Shown one piece after another: positions 42,631 through 50,753 of a stretch of 64,000 nucleotides of DNA (position 1 is the stretch's first letter; the number at the start of each line of letters is the position of its first letter). The position numbers were made by a program, and so were the translations under genes. The notes beneath the pieces were generated by a model. It worked only from the letters and a program-made list of their open reading frames with translations. It was not told the origin of the DNA and made no database searches. The stretch is from Methanoculleus marisnigri JR1 (GTDB lineage: Archaea > Halobacteriota > Methanomicrobia > Methanomicrobiales > Methanoculleaceae), in NCBI RefSeq assembly GCF_000015825.1, contig NC_009051.1, positions 986,695 through 1,050,694 on the forward strand, in the 5' to 3' direction.

Positions 42631-44697
42631 TTACTGCACCCCCGTGATCTTCTCGACCTTCACAGCACTGTGCTTCAACTCCGGCATCTTGGAGAGCGGG
42701 TCGAGCGCGGTGTTCGTCAGCATGTTCGCCGCCGCATCCGCAAAGTGCATCGCCATCATCAGCACGCCCGGTGCGACCTCGTCGGTCACCCTCGCGGTGG
42801 TCTCGACCTCGCCGCGCCTGCTGGTGAGTTTGATCATCTCGCCGTTCTGGATCTTCAGGCGCGCTGCATCCTCGTTGTTGATCTGCACGTAGCCGTTGGG
42901 CACCTCGTGGTGGAGGAGCTCCGCCCGGCCGGTCTGGGTCCGGGTGTGGTAGTGGAAGAGCAGACGTCCGGTCATCAGGGTGAACGGATACTCGGCGTCG
43001 GCGACCTCCGCGGGCGGCCGGTGTTCGATGCCGAAGAAGTGCCCGAGGCCGTCGGCCGACGAGAACTTCTCGCGGTGGAGGATCGGCGTTCCGGGGTGCT
43101 CCTCGGTGGGGCAGGGCCAGTGCACGGACTCCGGCTTCTCCATCCTTGCGTAGGAGGCGCCGGCCATCGACGGGGTGACCCGCCGCATGTCGTCCCAGAT
43201 ATCTTCCGCGGAGTTGAAGTCGAATCCCTGGAGCCCGAGTTTGTGAGCGAGATCGACGAAGATCTCCCAGTCGGCCTTCGCCTCGCCCGGAGGCTCCACG
43301 GCCTTCCTTACACGGTTGATGCGCCGCTCGCCGCTGGTGAACGTCCCGTCCTTCTCGGCGAAGGATGCGCCGGGCAGGATGACGTCGGCGTATTTCGCCG
43401 TCTCGGTCATGAAGATGTCCTGCACGACCAGGAAGTCGAGTTTCTCAAGCGACCGCATGACGTGGTTCGAGTCGGGGTAGGAGACGACCGGGTTCAACGC
43501 GAAGATATACATCGCTTTGATCGGGTCGCCGCACTGGGTGATCTGCTCGGTCAGCGTCACGCCGTACTCGCTTGCAAGCCCGGTGACGCCCCAGAGTTCT
43601 TCCATGCGCTTGCGGATGGTGTCGTCCTCGCACTTCTGGTAGCCGGAGAAGACGTTCGGGTATGCACCCATGTCGCAGGCGCCCTGGACGTTGTTCTGGC
43701 CGCGGAGCGGGTTGACGCCGGTTCCGGGTCTGCCCACGTTGCCGGTGAGCATCGAGAGGTTTCCGAGCGACCGGACGTTGTCCGTGCCGGTCGAGAGCTC
43801 CGTGATGCCGAGGCAGTAGATGATCACCGCGTTCTTCGCGCCGGCGTAAATCCGGGCGATCTCCTTGACCCGCTCGGTCGGCACGCCGGTGATCGACTCG
43901 ACGTCCGCGTAGTTCTCCACGGTCTTCTTCAGGTCCTCGAATCCCGTCGTCCTCTTCTCGATGAACTCCTTGTCGTGGAGGTTCTCCTGGATGATCCAGT
44001 ACATGATCGAGTTGATCAGGGCAATGTTGGTCGAGGGGTTGTAGCGGACCCACTCATCGGCCAGGCGCGCCGTGGGTGTGTAGCGCGGGTCGCAGACGAT
44101 GATCTTCTTGCCCGCCTTCTTGGCCTGGACGAGCCTGCGGCCCGCAAGCGGGTGCGCCTCGATCGTGTTCGCACCGATCATGAAGATGACGTCGGCGTTC
44201 AGGACGTCCTCGAAGGGGTTCGTCGCGGCCCCGGAGCCGAACGAGAGCGAGAGCCCCGCGACGGACGGCCCGTGGCAGATACGCGCGCAGTTGTCGATGT
44301 TGTTGGTCTTGAAGGCCACCCGCGCGAGTTTCTGCATGATGTAGCACTCTTCGTTCGGAGTACGGCACGAGACCTGGAATCCAAGGGATTTCGGCCCGTA
44401 CTTCTCGCTGGTCTCCTTGAACTTCGAGGCGATGAGATCGTAAGCCTCGTCCCAGGATGCCTCGACGAACTCACCGTTCTTCTTGATGAGGGGTTTCGTC
44501 AGCCGGTCGGGGCTGTGCACGAACTCCCAGCAGGTGGCTCCCTTGGGGCAGAGTTTGCCCTCATTGATCGGACTTCTCTTCAGGGGCTCGACCCCCACGA
44601 GCTTACCTTCATTCACCACAAGATTGAGCCCGCACCCTACGCCGCAGTACGGGCAGGTTGTGGGAACGTAACGTAATTTGCCATTAGTGTCAGCCAT
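42631..44697 (-). CDS. fdhA: F420-dependent formate dehydrogenase, alpha (catalytic) subunit, cysteine form
   Basis: The 688-residue protein has the N-terminal [4Fe-4S] motif (C15, C18, C22, C50 in PTTCPYCGVGCGLNLV and KLCPKGATCW) and the catalytic position NCARICHGPSVAG with C141 followed by H142, a cysteine in place of selenocysteine. It ends with the molybdopterin domain IV (HYHTRTQTGRAELLHHEVPN). It oxidises formate to CO2. ATG 44697 was chosen; a start 27 bases upstream would add nine residues. The upstream region has an inverted repeat and a TATA box. Confidence 0.96.
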   Translation of the reverse strand: MADTNGKLRYVPTTCPYCGVGCGLNLVVNEGKLVGVEPLKRSPINEGKLCPKGATCWEFVHSPDRLTKPLIKKNGEFVEASWDEAYDLIASKFKETSEKYGPKSLGFQVSCRTPNEECYIMQKLARVAFKTNNIDNCARICHGPSVAGLSLSFGSGAATNPFEDVLNADVIFMIGANTIEAHPLAGRRLVQAKKAGKKIIVCDPRYTPTARLADEWVRYNPSTNIALINSIMYWIIQENLHDKEFIEKRTTGFEDLKKTVENYADVESITGVPTERVKEIARIYAGAKNAVIIYCLGITELSTGTDNVRSLGNLSMLTGNVGRPGTGVNPLRGQNNVQGACDMGAYPNVFSGYQKCEDDTIRKRMEELWGVTGLASEYGVTLTEQITQCGDPIKAMYIFALNPVVSYPDSNHVMRSLEKLDFLVVQDIFMTETAKYADVILPGASFAEKDGTFTSGERRINRVRKAVEPPGEAKADWEIFVDLAHKLGLQGFDFNSAEDIWDDMRRVTPSMAGASYARMEKPESVHWPCPTEEHPGTPILHREKFSSADGLGHFFGIEHRPPAEVADAEYPFTLMTGRLLFHYHTRTQTGRAELLHHEVPNGYVQINNEDAARLKIQNGEMIKLTSRRGEVETTARVTDEVAPGVLMMAMHFADAAANMLTNTALDPLSKMPELKHSAVKVEKITGVQ

Positions 44698-44740
44698 GTG
44701 AATTCTCCCGATAGTTGCATTCAACGTCGGTTTTGCCAGG

Positions 44741-44763
44741 CATGTCCGGGTAGAACGGACATG
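44741..44763. promoter_or_regulatory. Inverted repeat in the fdhAB leader
   Basis: CATGTCCG (44741-44748) and CGGACATG (44756-44763) are perfect inverted arms with a seven-base spacer. They lie between the TATA box and the fdhA start, near the predicted transcript start, so they fit an operator or a leader hairpin. A 15-base perfect palindrome, CCCCGGGACCCGGGG, is at 44867-44881 further upstream. Confidence 0.6.
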
Positions 44764-44790
44764 TTAATAGTGGCTTTACTCTACTAAGTA

Positions 44791-44800
44791 GTATATAAAT
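44791..44800 (-). promoter_or_regulatory. TATA box for fdhAB
   Basis: The plus-strand GTATATAAAT (minus ATTTATATAC) lies within an AT-rich tract. The predicted transcript would start at about 44767-44770, giving a leader of ~70 bases before fdhA. The rest of the 303-bp gap (44698-45000) shows only the inverted repeats noted. Confidence 0.7.
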
Positions 44801-45000
44801 TTAAACTTACTCTTTTAACATTGGCTGATTATTCATGCTGTATAGTTGATTGCTCTTCGACTCAATCCCCGGGACCCGGGGTATAGCCAACGATATCGAT
44901 GATTATGCGATAAGGTGACACTTCCTCGGCGATATGCCGCAGCAACCCGTTTTGGGTAAAGCAAATTTGATTTACTGATCCAAAATGTTTACAATCAACC

Positions 45001-45660
45001 TTGACCAAACACCTCTCCGTGCAACCGAGACTGAATCACACATGGGAAGATATCGAGGCCCGGCTCGAGTCGAGAGGCTCCCCCCCGGGATTGATCGAGG
45101 ACTTCAAACGATGCATCGATTTCCACACCTTCGCGGCCCCCGGGCTCCTGGTCGGGGTCTTCATGGTGGATCAGGCCCTGGAACTCCTGAACCCTCCTGA
45201 GGGTGAGAAGATCTACGCTGTCTGCGAGACCACCAAGTGCCTGCCCGACGCCCTTCAGGTGATTGCCCACTGCACGACCGGCAACCACCGCCTCCGGGTG
45301 ATCCCGATCGGGAAGTTTGCCATCACCATGAACGGGCCGGCCGATTCCCCGTACGTAAACGGGATCCGGGTCTTCGTCGACGGCGATAAGATCGAGCGTT
45401 ATCCGACGTTCGCTCTCTGGTACACCAAAGACCCGCTCTTCGACCCGAGAACCCGGGGTATCGACCTGATCGACGAGGTCATCGATGCGGGACGCGATCT
45501 CCTCTCGCACGAGCGGGTGCGGGTGAAAGTGCCCCAGAAATGGCCGTGGAAGTCCGCGATCTGTTCCATCTGCGGCGAGATGGTTCCCGACAACCTGCTC
45601 GTCGACGGTGCCTGTACCGACTGCCGATCACAGTCCTACTACGAGAAGGTAGCGTACTGA
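45001..45660 (+). CDS. FmdE-domain protein with zinc ribbon
   Basis: The 219-residue protein matches the FmdE family: an N-terminal domain with CIDFHTFAAPGLLVGVFMVD, CETTKCLPDALQVIAHCTTG and IGKFAITMNG, and a C-terminal zinc ribbon (CSICGEMV, CTDC). FmdE is encoded with formylmethanofuran dehydrogenase genes and is thought to bind a molybdenum/tungsten cofactor or metal. The start is uncertain: TTG at 45001 is used, and GTG at 45019 is an alternative. It diverges from fdhA. Confidence 0.82.
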   Translation: MTKHLSVQPRLNHTWEDIEARLESRGSPPGLIEDFKRCIDFHTFAAPGLLVGVFMVDQALELLNPPEGEKIYAVCETTKCLPDALQVIAHCTTGNHRLRVIPIGKFAITMNGPADSPYVNGIRVFVDGDKIERYPTFALWYTKDPLFDPRTRGIDLIDEVIDAGRDLLSHERVRVKVPQKWPWKSAICSICGEMVPDNLLVDGACTDCRSQSYYEKVAY

Positions 45661-45717
45661 GGAGTTCTTCTCCCCCCCTGGGGGAGGCATAACTCCTATC
45701 GATATGGAAGGCACCGC

Positions 45718-46536
45718 ATGGAGCTCTCTCCTATCGGACTCGTGCATTCAGGTATCCGCTTCAGGAGCGACATGCCGGTCCAGGGCGTCGACGCCGAGAT
45801 CGAGATCTTTTCCCGGTACGCCGGGGGACTCTCCGGTATCGAGGAGAATTCGCACCTGATCCTCGTCTGCTGGATGCACGAGGCCGGCCGGGACGTCCTC
45901 ACGGCGGTCGCCAGGAAGGTTTCGGGCGATCTCCCGGAGAAAGGCGTCTTCTCCCTCCGCTCGCCGGTGCGGCCGAACCCCCTTTCCGTCTCGGTGGTGC
46001 GGCTCTGCGGTGTCCGGGACGAGCGGTTTCTGGCGCTCGCGAACGTCGACCTGATCGACGGGACGCCGGTGATCGATATCAAGCCCTACCAGACGGGATG
46101 GGACTGCGTCTTCTCCGCGACCGGCCACGACCGGACGGAGAAGATCCGGAAGATGGGCCCCGGCGAGTACCGGGCCGGCCTCATCCGGGAGGCCGTGAAC
46201 TATCACGGGGAACTCTGCCCCGGGGTAGCGGTCGGGGTGCGGATCGCGGAGGCGGCGACGCGCATCTTTGAGCGCGACCTGCGGCACCCGCAGGTATCGG
46301 TCGCGCCCGGCCCCGATCCCTGCATCGCCGACGCGCTCATCGGGATCACCGGCGCGAGCCCCGGAAACCGCCGGCTGGGGTGTTCGGGAGGAGACCGGTA
46401 CGTTCTCTCCTGCGCCGGAAAGGAGGCGGTCTTCATCCTCCGGGAGGTGCCGGAGAGCGTCGATGCGATCCTTGCGGCCGGCGAGGCGTCGCTCTTCGAC
46501 TGCGCCGTTCATTCCCGGCCGCAACAGAGACGATGA
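45718..46536 (+). CDS. TrmO-like methyltransferase domain fused to an FmdE domain
   Basis: The 272-residue protein joins two domains. The N-terminal ~145 residues follow the TrmO/UPF0066 pattern (LSPIGLVHSGIRF, FSLRSPVRPNPLSVSVVRL, PVIDIKPYQTGWD). TrmO proteins methylate N6-threonylcarbamoyladenosine in tRNA. The C-terminal ~110 residues form an FmdE-type domain (AVNYHGELCPGVAVGVRIAE, PCIADALIGITGASPGN). GGAAGG lies upstream of the ATG. The role of the fusion is unclear; the FmdE half links it to its neighbours. Confidence 0.8.
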   Translation: MELSPIGLVHSGIRFRSDMPVQGVDAEIEIFSRYAGGLSGIEENSHLILVCWMHEAGRDVLTAVARKVSGDLPEKGVFSLRSPVRPNPLSVSVVRLCGVRDERFLALANVDLIDGTPVIDIKPYQTGWDCVFSATGHDRTEKIRKMGPGEYRAGLIREAVNYHGELCPGVAVGVRIAEAATRIFERDLRHPQVSVAPGPDPCIADALIGITGASPGNRRLGCSGGDRYVLSCAGKEAVFILREVPESVDAILAAGEASLFDCAVHSRPQQRR

Positions 46537-46552
46537 TCCAGGAGTCACGAAG

Positions 46553-48352
46553 ATGTCACGCAGGTACCTGAACCTTACCCCGCTCTCCGAGGCGCTCGCG
46601 ATCATGCAGCGGGAGTTCCCCTCGCCGGGCCGCGCCGAGAGCGTGCCGCTCGCAGAGGCTGTCGGCAGGGTGACGGCCGAACCCCTGTATGCGGGGTATT
46701 CCGTTCCCATGGCCGATATCGCGAAGTTCGACGGTTACGCGGTGAAGAGCGGCGCGACACGCGGGGCGCAGGACCAGCGGCCGCTGCCTCTTGCCGGGTA
46801 TACCCGCGTCAACACCGGCGAGGTGCTCCCACAGCCGTTCGACGCCGTCGTCATGATCGAGGATACCTGGGACGAGGGCGGCACGCCCTGGATCCGGAAG
46901 TCCGCCGCGTTCGGGCAGCACATCCGCCGTGCCGGCGAGGATGTCCGGGCGGGGGAACTCGTCCTCCCGAAAGGCCACCGGGTCAGGCCGTTCGATATCG
47001 GTGCGCTCGCGACCTACGGGATTGACCGGGTGAGCGTGCGGTCGGTCCGGGTCGGCATCGTCCCGACGGGGAGCGACCTCGTGCCGCTTGGCACGGCGCC
47101 CGGGCCCGGCCGGACGATCGAGACGAACACCCTCATGGCGGAGGCGTACCTTACCGGGACCGGGGCGACCTGCCGCCGTTACGGGATTGTTCCCGACGAA
47201 CCCGATCTGATCCGGGAGGCGGTCGAGACGGCGGTCGCCGAGAACGATCTCGTCATCCTCTCGGCGGGTTCGTCGGCCGGCACCCGCGATTTCTCCCGGG
47301 ACGTCGTCGGGGAAATCGGGGAGATAGTCTTTCACGGGATCGCGGTCAGGCCGGGGAAACCGGTGCTGCTCGCGAACGTCGGCGGCAAGCCGGTTCTCGG
47401 GATGCCCGGGTATCCCGTCGCCGCCCAGACGGTTCTCCGCGAGGTTGCCGGGAGCCTCCTCTCGTGGTGGGGGCTCTCGCCGGTCCCGTGCGGGGAGCTG
47501 GATGTCCGGCTGGCGCGGAGGCTGGCGTCCGATCTCGGGTTCGACGAGTTCGTCCCGGTCTCGGTCGGGCGGGTCGACGGCACCTGCTGGGCGACACCCC
47601 ATCCCCGGGGCGGCGGCATCCAGATGGCGGTCGTCCGGGCGAACGGCTATCTCCACATCCCCGCCGCCCGCGAGGGGATCGAGGCGGGGGAAGTGGTGCG
47701 TGTCCGGCTCACCGTCCCGTCCGCTTCCCTCGCCCGGACGCTGGTCTGTGTCGGGAGGCGCGACCCCGTCCTCGGGGAACTCGGAAACCGTCTCGCGGAG
47801 TCCGGCTACCAGTTCCACTGCTGCAACGCCTCGACGATTGGGGCGGTGCTGGCCCTGCGGGCGAACACCTGCCACGCGGCAACGGTTGCTCTCCCCGAGA
47901 CCGCGTTGGCATGGGACGACCAGGTGCTCCGCTACCTGCCGGACGTCGACCTCCTCCGGGTGCCGGTGGCCCGGACGGAGTTGGGGGTCGCATCGGCCGA
48001 TCCCCTCGACGCCGGAAGCCTTGCGTCGCTCCGGGTCGCCAACCGCCCGAAGAGCGCGGCGGCGCAGTTCCTCCTCGATGCGTGGCTTGACCGGGAGGGG
48101 ATCGACGTCTCCCCGTCGGGCGTTCCCGCGGACGTCCGGGTCTGTCCGGCCCTTGAAGCGCGGGAGGCGGGGCTCCGGTTCACGCCGATCGGCTGCGAGT
48201 CGTGCGATCTGGTGATACGAGAGGAACTTGCCGCGGACGAGGGCGTCGCCGCCCTCATCGAGGCCGTACGCTCGCCGGAGTTCCGCGCGTACCTCCATTC
48301 GATCGGGAGAGACCCGGGGGACGGAGACGCGCCCGGCGTCTTTTCGGCCTGA
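46553..48352 (+). CDS. moeA: MoeA molybdopterin protein with C-terminal periplasmic-binding-protein-like domain
   Basis: The 599-residue protein has a full MoeA N-terminal half (MADIAKFDGYAVKSG, IVPTGSDLVPLGTAPGPGR, AGSSAGTRDFSRDVV, GMPGYPVAAQTVL) that inserts Mo or W into molybdopterin. A C-terminal domain (~415-585: LVCVGRRDPVLGELGNRLAE through FTPIGCESCDLVIREELAAD) looks like the PBP-like domain of archaeal MoeA fusions. The real start is 46553, with GGAGTCACGAAG upstream, not a long upstream extension. It lies 16 bases after the TrmO-FmdE gene. Confidence 0.9.
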   Translation: MSRRYLNLTPLSEALAIMQREFPSPGRAESVPLAEAVGRVTAEPLYAGYSVPMADIAKFDGYAVKSGATRGAQDQRPLPLAGYTRVNTGEVLPQPFDAVVMIEDTWDEGGTPWIRKSAAFGQHIRRAGEDVRAGELVLPKGHRVRPFDIGALATYGIDRVSVRSVRVGIVPTGSDLVPLGTAPGPGRTIETNTLMAEAYLTGTGATCRRYGIVPDEPDLIREAVETAVAENDLVILSAGSSAGTRDFSRDVVGEIGEIVFHGIAVRPGKPVLLANVGGKPVLGMPGYPVAAQTVLREVAGSLLSWWGLSPVPCGELDVRLARRLASDLGFDEFVPVSVGRVDGTCWATPHPRGGGIQMAVVRANGYLHIPAAREGIEAGEVVRVRLTVPSASLARTLVCVGRRDPVLGELGNRLAESGYQFHCCNASTIGAVLALRANTCHAATVALPETALAWDDQVLRYLPDVDLLRVPVARTELGVASADPLDAGSLASLRVANRPKSAAAQFLLDAWLDREGIDVSPSGVPADVRVCPALEAREAGLRFTPIGCESCDLVIREELAADEGVAALIEAVRSPEFRAYLHSIGRDPGDGDAPGVFSA

Positions 48353-48403
48353 ACCGCCGCACCTGCTCGAAACGCATATCCTTTTCTGGCATCATCACTC
48401 CTC

Positions 48404-48802
48404 ATGCGAGTCAGCGAGCAGACACGGGAGCAGATCATGGCGGTGCTCCGGCGGATGACGGATGCCATGGGCAGAAAGGACATCGAGAGCCTGGTAACGC
48501 TCACCGATCCCGACTTCCGGGGTTTGTTCACCGGCGCCGACGGGAAGGTGATCGGGAGGGAAGCCTGCCGCCGGCACCTCGAGCACGGCTTTGCGCGGGC
48601 GGAAACCGTCGCGCTCGATCTCTCCGATGTCCATATCGGCGCCGAGGGGACGGTCGCCTGGGTGATGGCCGATATGACCTGCCGTTTTGTCTCAGGCGGT
48701 GTCCCGCGGACCATGAACGGGCGGATGACGGCGGTGCTCCGGGGGACGGGCCATGCGTGGATCTTCGCCCAGATGCACTGCTCGCTTCCGGCAGAGGGAT
48801 AG
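48404..48802 (+). CDS. SnoaL/NTF2-like protein (DUF4440-type)
   Basis: The 132-residue protein shows the SnoaL-like pattern: MTDAMGRKDIESLVTLTDPD (helical start), then GAEGTVAWVMADMTCRF and GRMTAVLRGTGHAWIFAQMH, fitting the alpha+beta cone fold with a hydrophobic pocket. Catalytic or binding partner unknown. It is downstream of moeA, possibly in the same transcript. Confidence 0.83.
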   Translation: MRVSEQTREQIMAVLRRMTDAMGRKDIESLVTLTDPDFRGLFTGADGKVIGREACRRHLEHGFARAETVALDLSDVHIGAEGTVAWVMADMTCRFVSGGVPRTMNGRMTAVLRGTGHAWIFAQMHCSLPAEG

Positions 48803-49054
48803 GAAGAAGGGCGGTCGTCTCCGGCGTAACTCTTTTTGCTTTGTTGTGGTTTGTTCTGGTTCCTGGGCGGTAGGGTTTGCCTGGATCCGATGAGATCGTT
48901 TACTCAGCCATTCCGGTGCAGTGAGTTTGAGCACCGAAAGTGCGATGTTCCGATCGGAGAGTCCGCGATGATTGGGCATCTCGGGTACAAGAGTCTGAAC
49001 ACTCCCGGATTTTATTTTACGCACGCACAGTGACCGGAGCGAGGAAAAATCCCC

Positions 49055-49564
49055 ATGCAGTGGACCGTGAGGCTACGCACCTTCGGTGCTCGAACTCCGC
49101 CTGCACCTCCGGTGCACGCGTCGTTTATCGCCATGGGGGTGGGGCTGACGGGGAGTGCGATGTTCCGATAGGAACGGAGCTCGAGCACCCGAAGGGTGCG
49201 GAGTGCGAGCGAAGCGAGCTTGAGCACCGATAGGTGCGAGGGGGCGTGCCCCTCCCCTGTCTCTCTCATAAGGCTATATCTGTAACCCCCCACCGCCCGC
49301 GCTTCGCGCTCCTCCCCCGCACCTTCGGTGCTTCAACTCCGCTCCTAGCGGAGCGTCGTTCCGCCCCCGGAGGGGGTGCAGTGCATGGCGATAGGCGATG
49401 TCCCCACGGGACATCGCTGGGAAGACCGAAGATTGACGTTCCTGTGGAATGCGATGGGCCGAAGGGCCGGGAGCATGAGCACCGAAGGTGCGAAGTGCGA
49501 GCTTAGCGAGCATGAGAAACCCAAAGGGTTTCGAAGTGCGCAGTTCCCACGAAATCCGTGCTGG
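49055..49564. repeat. Large mini-hairpin mosaic element
   Basis: In the 883-bp gap between the SnoaL-like gene and the first META-domain gene, this copy begins TGCAGTGGACCGTGAGG and ends AAATCCGTGCTGG. Mini-hairpins in order include GCACC TTC GGTGC, GCACC TCC GGTGC, CACCC GAA GGGTG, GCACC GATA GGTGC, CTCCGC TCCTA GCGGAG, GATGTCCC CAC GGGACATC and AAACCC AAA GGGTTT. Another mini-hairpin (GCACC GAAA GTGC) lies upstream at about 48928. Confidence 0.8.
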
Positions 49565-49685
49565 CTGCCGCCAAAAAACAAAACAGTGGATGGTCGGGTT
49601 TCTCTGGATTGCGCAACATGCTGGAGTGCTTCTTAACCTCGTTTGCTAGCGTCCACGCCCCATAAAAATATCCCGGCAGAGCCCC

Positions 49686-50537
49686 TCACGGATCCGCTGT
49701 AAAGAACAGAATCGCCCTGCCGTTGCCGTCGATGACCGCGAGGGTGTCCCCGACGATCCGGTAGCCCGCCGCCGACCGGAGGAGGTCGAGGTAGGTTTTC
49801 TCCTGCTCCATGATGCCGGCGGGCTCGGCGCAGGAGGCTTTCGTCGCGATGATCCGCTCCACGCCAATCCCCGTCTCGTTGACCTGGTAGGGGGCGGAGT
49901 AGGCGTTGCACCCGGCAGACCCCGAGACCGTGCCGTCGCCGTCGAAGACCAGGGTGATATCGGTGCCGGGCACCGGCGATGCGACGGTGCTGCCGCTGCC
50001 GGTGGTGTAGCGGGTGAGGTGCCATTCGGTCGCAAGCAGCGGCACGCTCCCGGGCTGCTCTGCCCGCGCGAACGTGAGCACCTCCCGCCCGGAAGGCCCG
50101 GAGATCGTCAGCCGGTCGTCCTCGACCCGGTAGGAGGCGGCCGCCACGAGGAGCTCCCGGTAGCGGTTCTCCTGCTGCACGAGTTCCTGCTCATCCGCAG
50201 GGTAGGCCGCGGTGGCGACGACCGGTTCCACTGCGATGGTGGAGCCGTTGATCCGGTAGGGGGCGGAGTAGAGGTTGCACCCGGCCGACCCCGAGAGCGT
50301 TCCGCTCTCGCCGAAGACGATGAGCGGCGCCGTCCCGTGCAGGGGCGCGACGACGGAGCCGTTGTCGGCGCGGAACTCGACCAGATTCCATGCCGTCCCG
50401 CTAAGTGGTTCGGTGACCCGATTGGCGCTGTCAGGAGGCGTATCTACACCGCCGGTCCAGGCGACCGAGACGATGCACGCCGCTACGATGATCAGGAATG
50501 CAGTCTTCGCGAGTATGTTCTGTCCCTCTCTTTCCAT
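49686..50537 (-). CDS. Secreted two-META-domain protein with altered lipobox
   Basis: The 283-residue protein has an N-terminal hydrophobic segment (residues ~9-27) and two META (HslJ-like) domains, each with the pattern LSGTAWNLVEF or LATEWHLTRY, an SGSAGCNxYSAPY block and a late EQEKTYLDLL-type helix. At the lipobox position the sequence reads VAWTGG, where its four-domain paralog has TAGCTGG, so the lipidation cysteine is a tryptophan (TGG codon). It may stay as an N-terminal membrane anchor or be secreted. Function unknown. Confidence 0.85.
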   Translation of the reverse strand: MEREGQNILAKTAFLIIVAACIVSVAWTGGVDTPPDSANRVTEPLSGTAWNLVEFRADNGSVVAPLHGTAPLIVFGESGTLSGSAGCNLYSAPYRINGSTIAVEPVVATAAYPADEQELVQQENRYRELLVAAASYRVEDDRLTISGPSGREVLTFARAEQPGSVPLLATEWHLTRYTTGSGSTVASPVPGTDITLVFDGDGTVSGSAGCNAYSAPYQVNETGIGVERIIATKASCAEPAGIMEQEKTYLDLLRSAAGYRIVGDTLAVIDGNGRAILFFTADP

Positions 50538-50753
50538 CTCTTTCGAGTAGGCATTGGGAGGGGTAGAAGAAATAGTAACTCATTTCCATCGAGATTCCCT
50601 CGCTTCTCCTCTTCCCCGGAATCGGATCTTTCCGGCGTCGATCCGGGGTTTTCGTCAGGAGAGCGCCCCCAAGAGAGATGGCCGCACCGCCGGGGCAAAA
50701 GGGCAAAATCGGGCAGGGGCCGATCGGTCCCTGCGCCGGAAGCGGGGTAGGGA

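Noticed and set aside
44270-44290. Selenocysteine in FdhA
   Set aside because: The catalytic codon encodes cysteine (C141 in NCARICHGPSV); no in-frame TGA is present.
41503-44676. A 1057-codon open frame on the plus strand opposite fdhB and fdhA
   Set aside because: It is antisense to two strongly recognised genes, has the arginine/leucine/valine-rich composition of GC-driven shadow frames, and shows no domain.
39683-45660. Frameshift or pseudogene in the formate dehydrogenase region
   Set aside because: All frames are intact with full-length motifs; gene boundaries abut cleanly.
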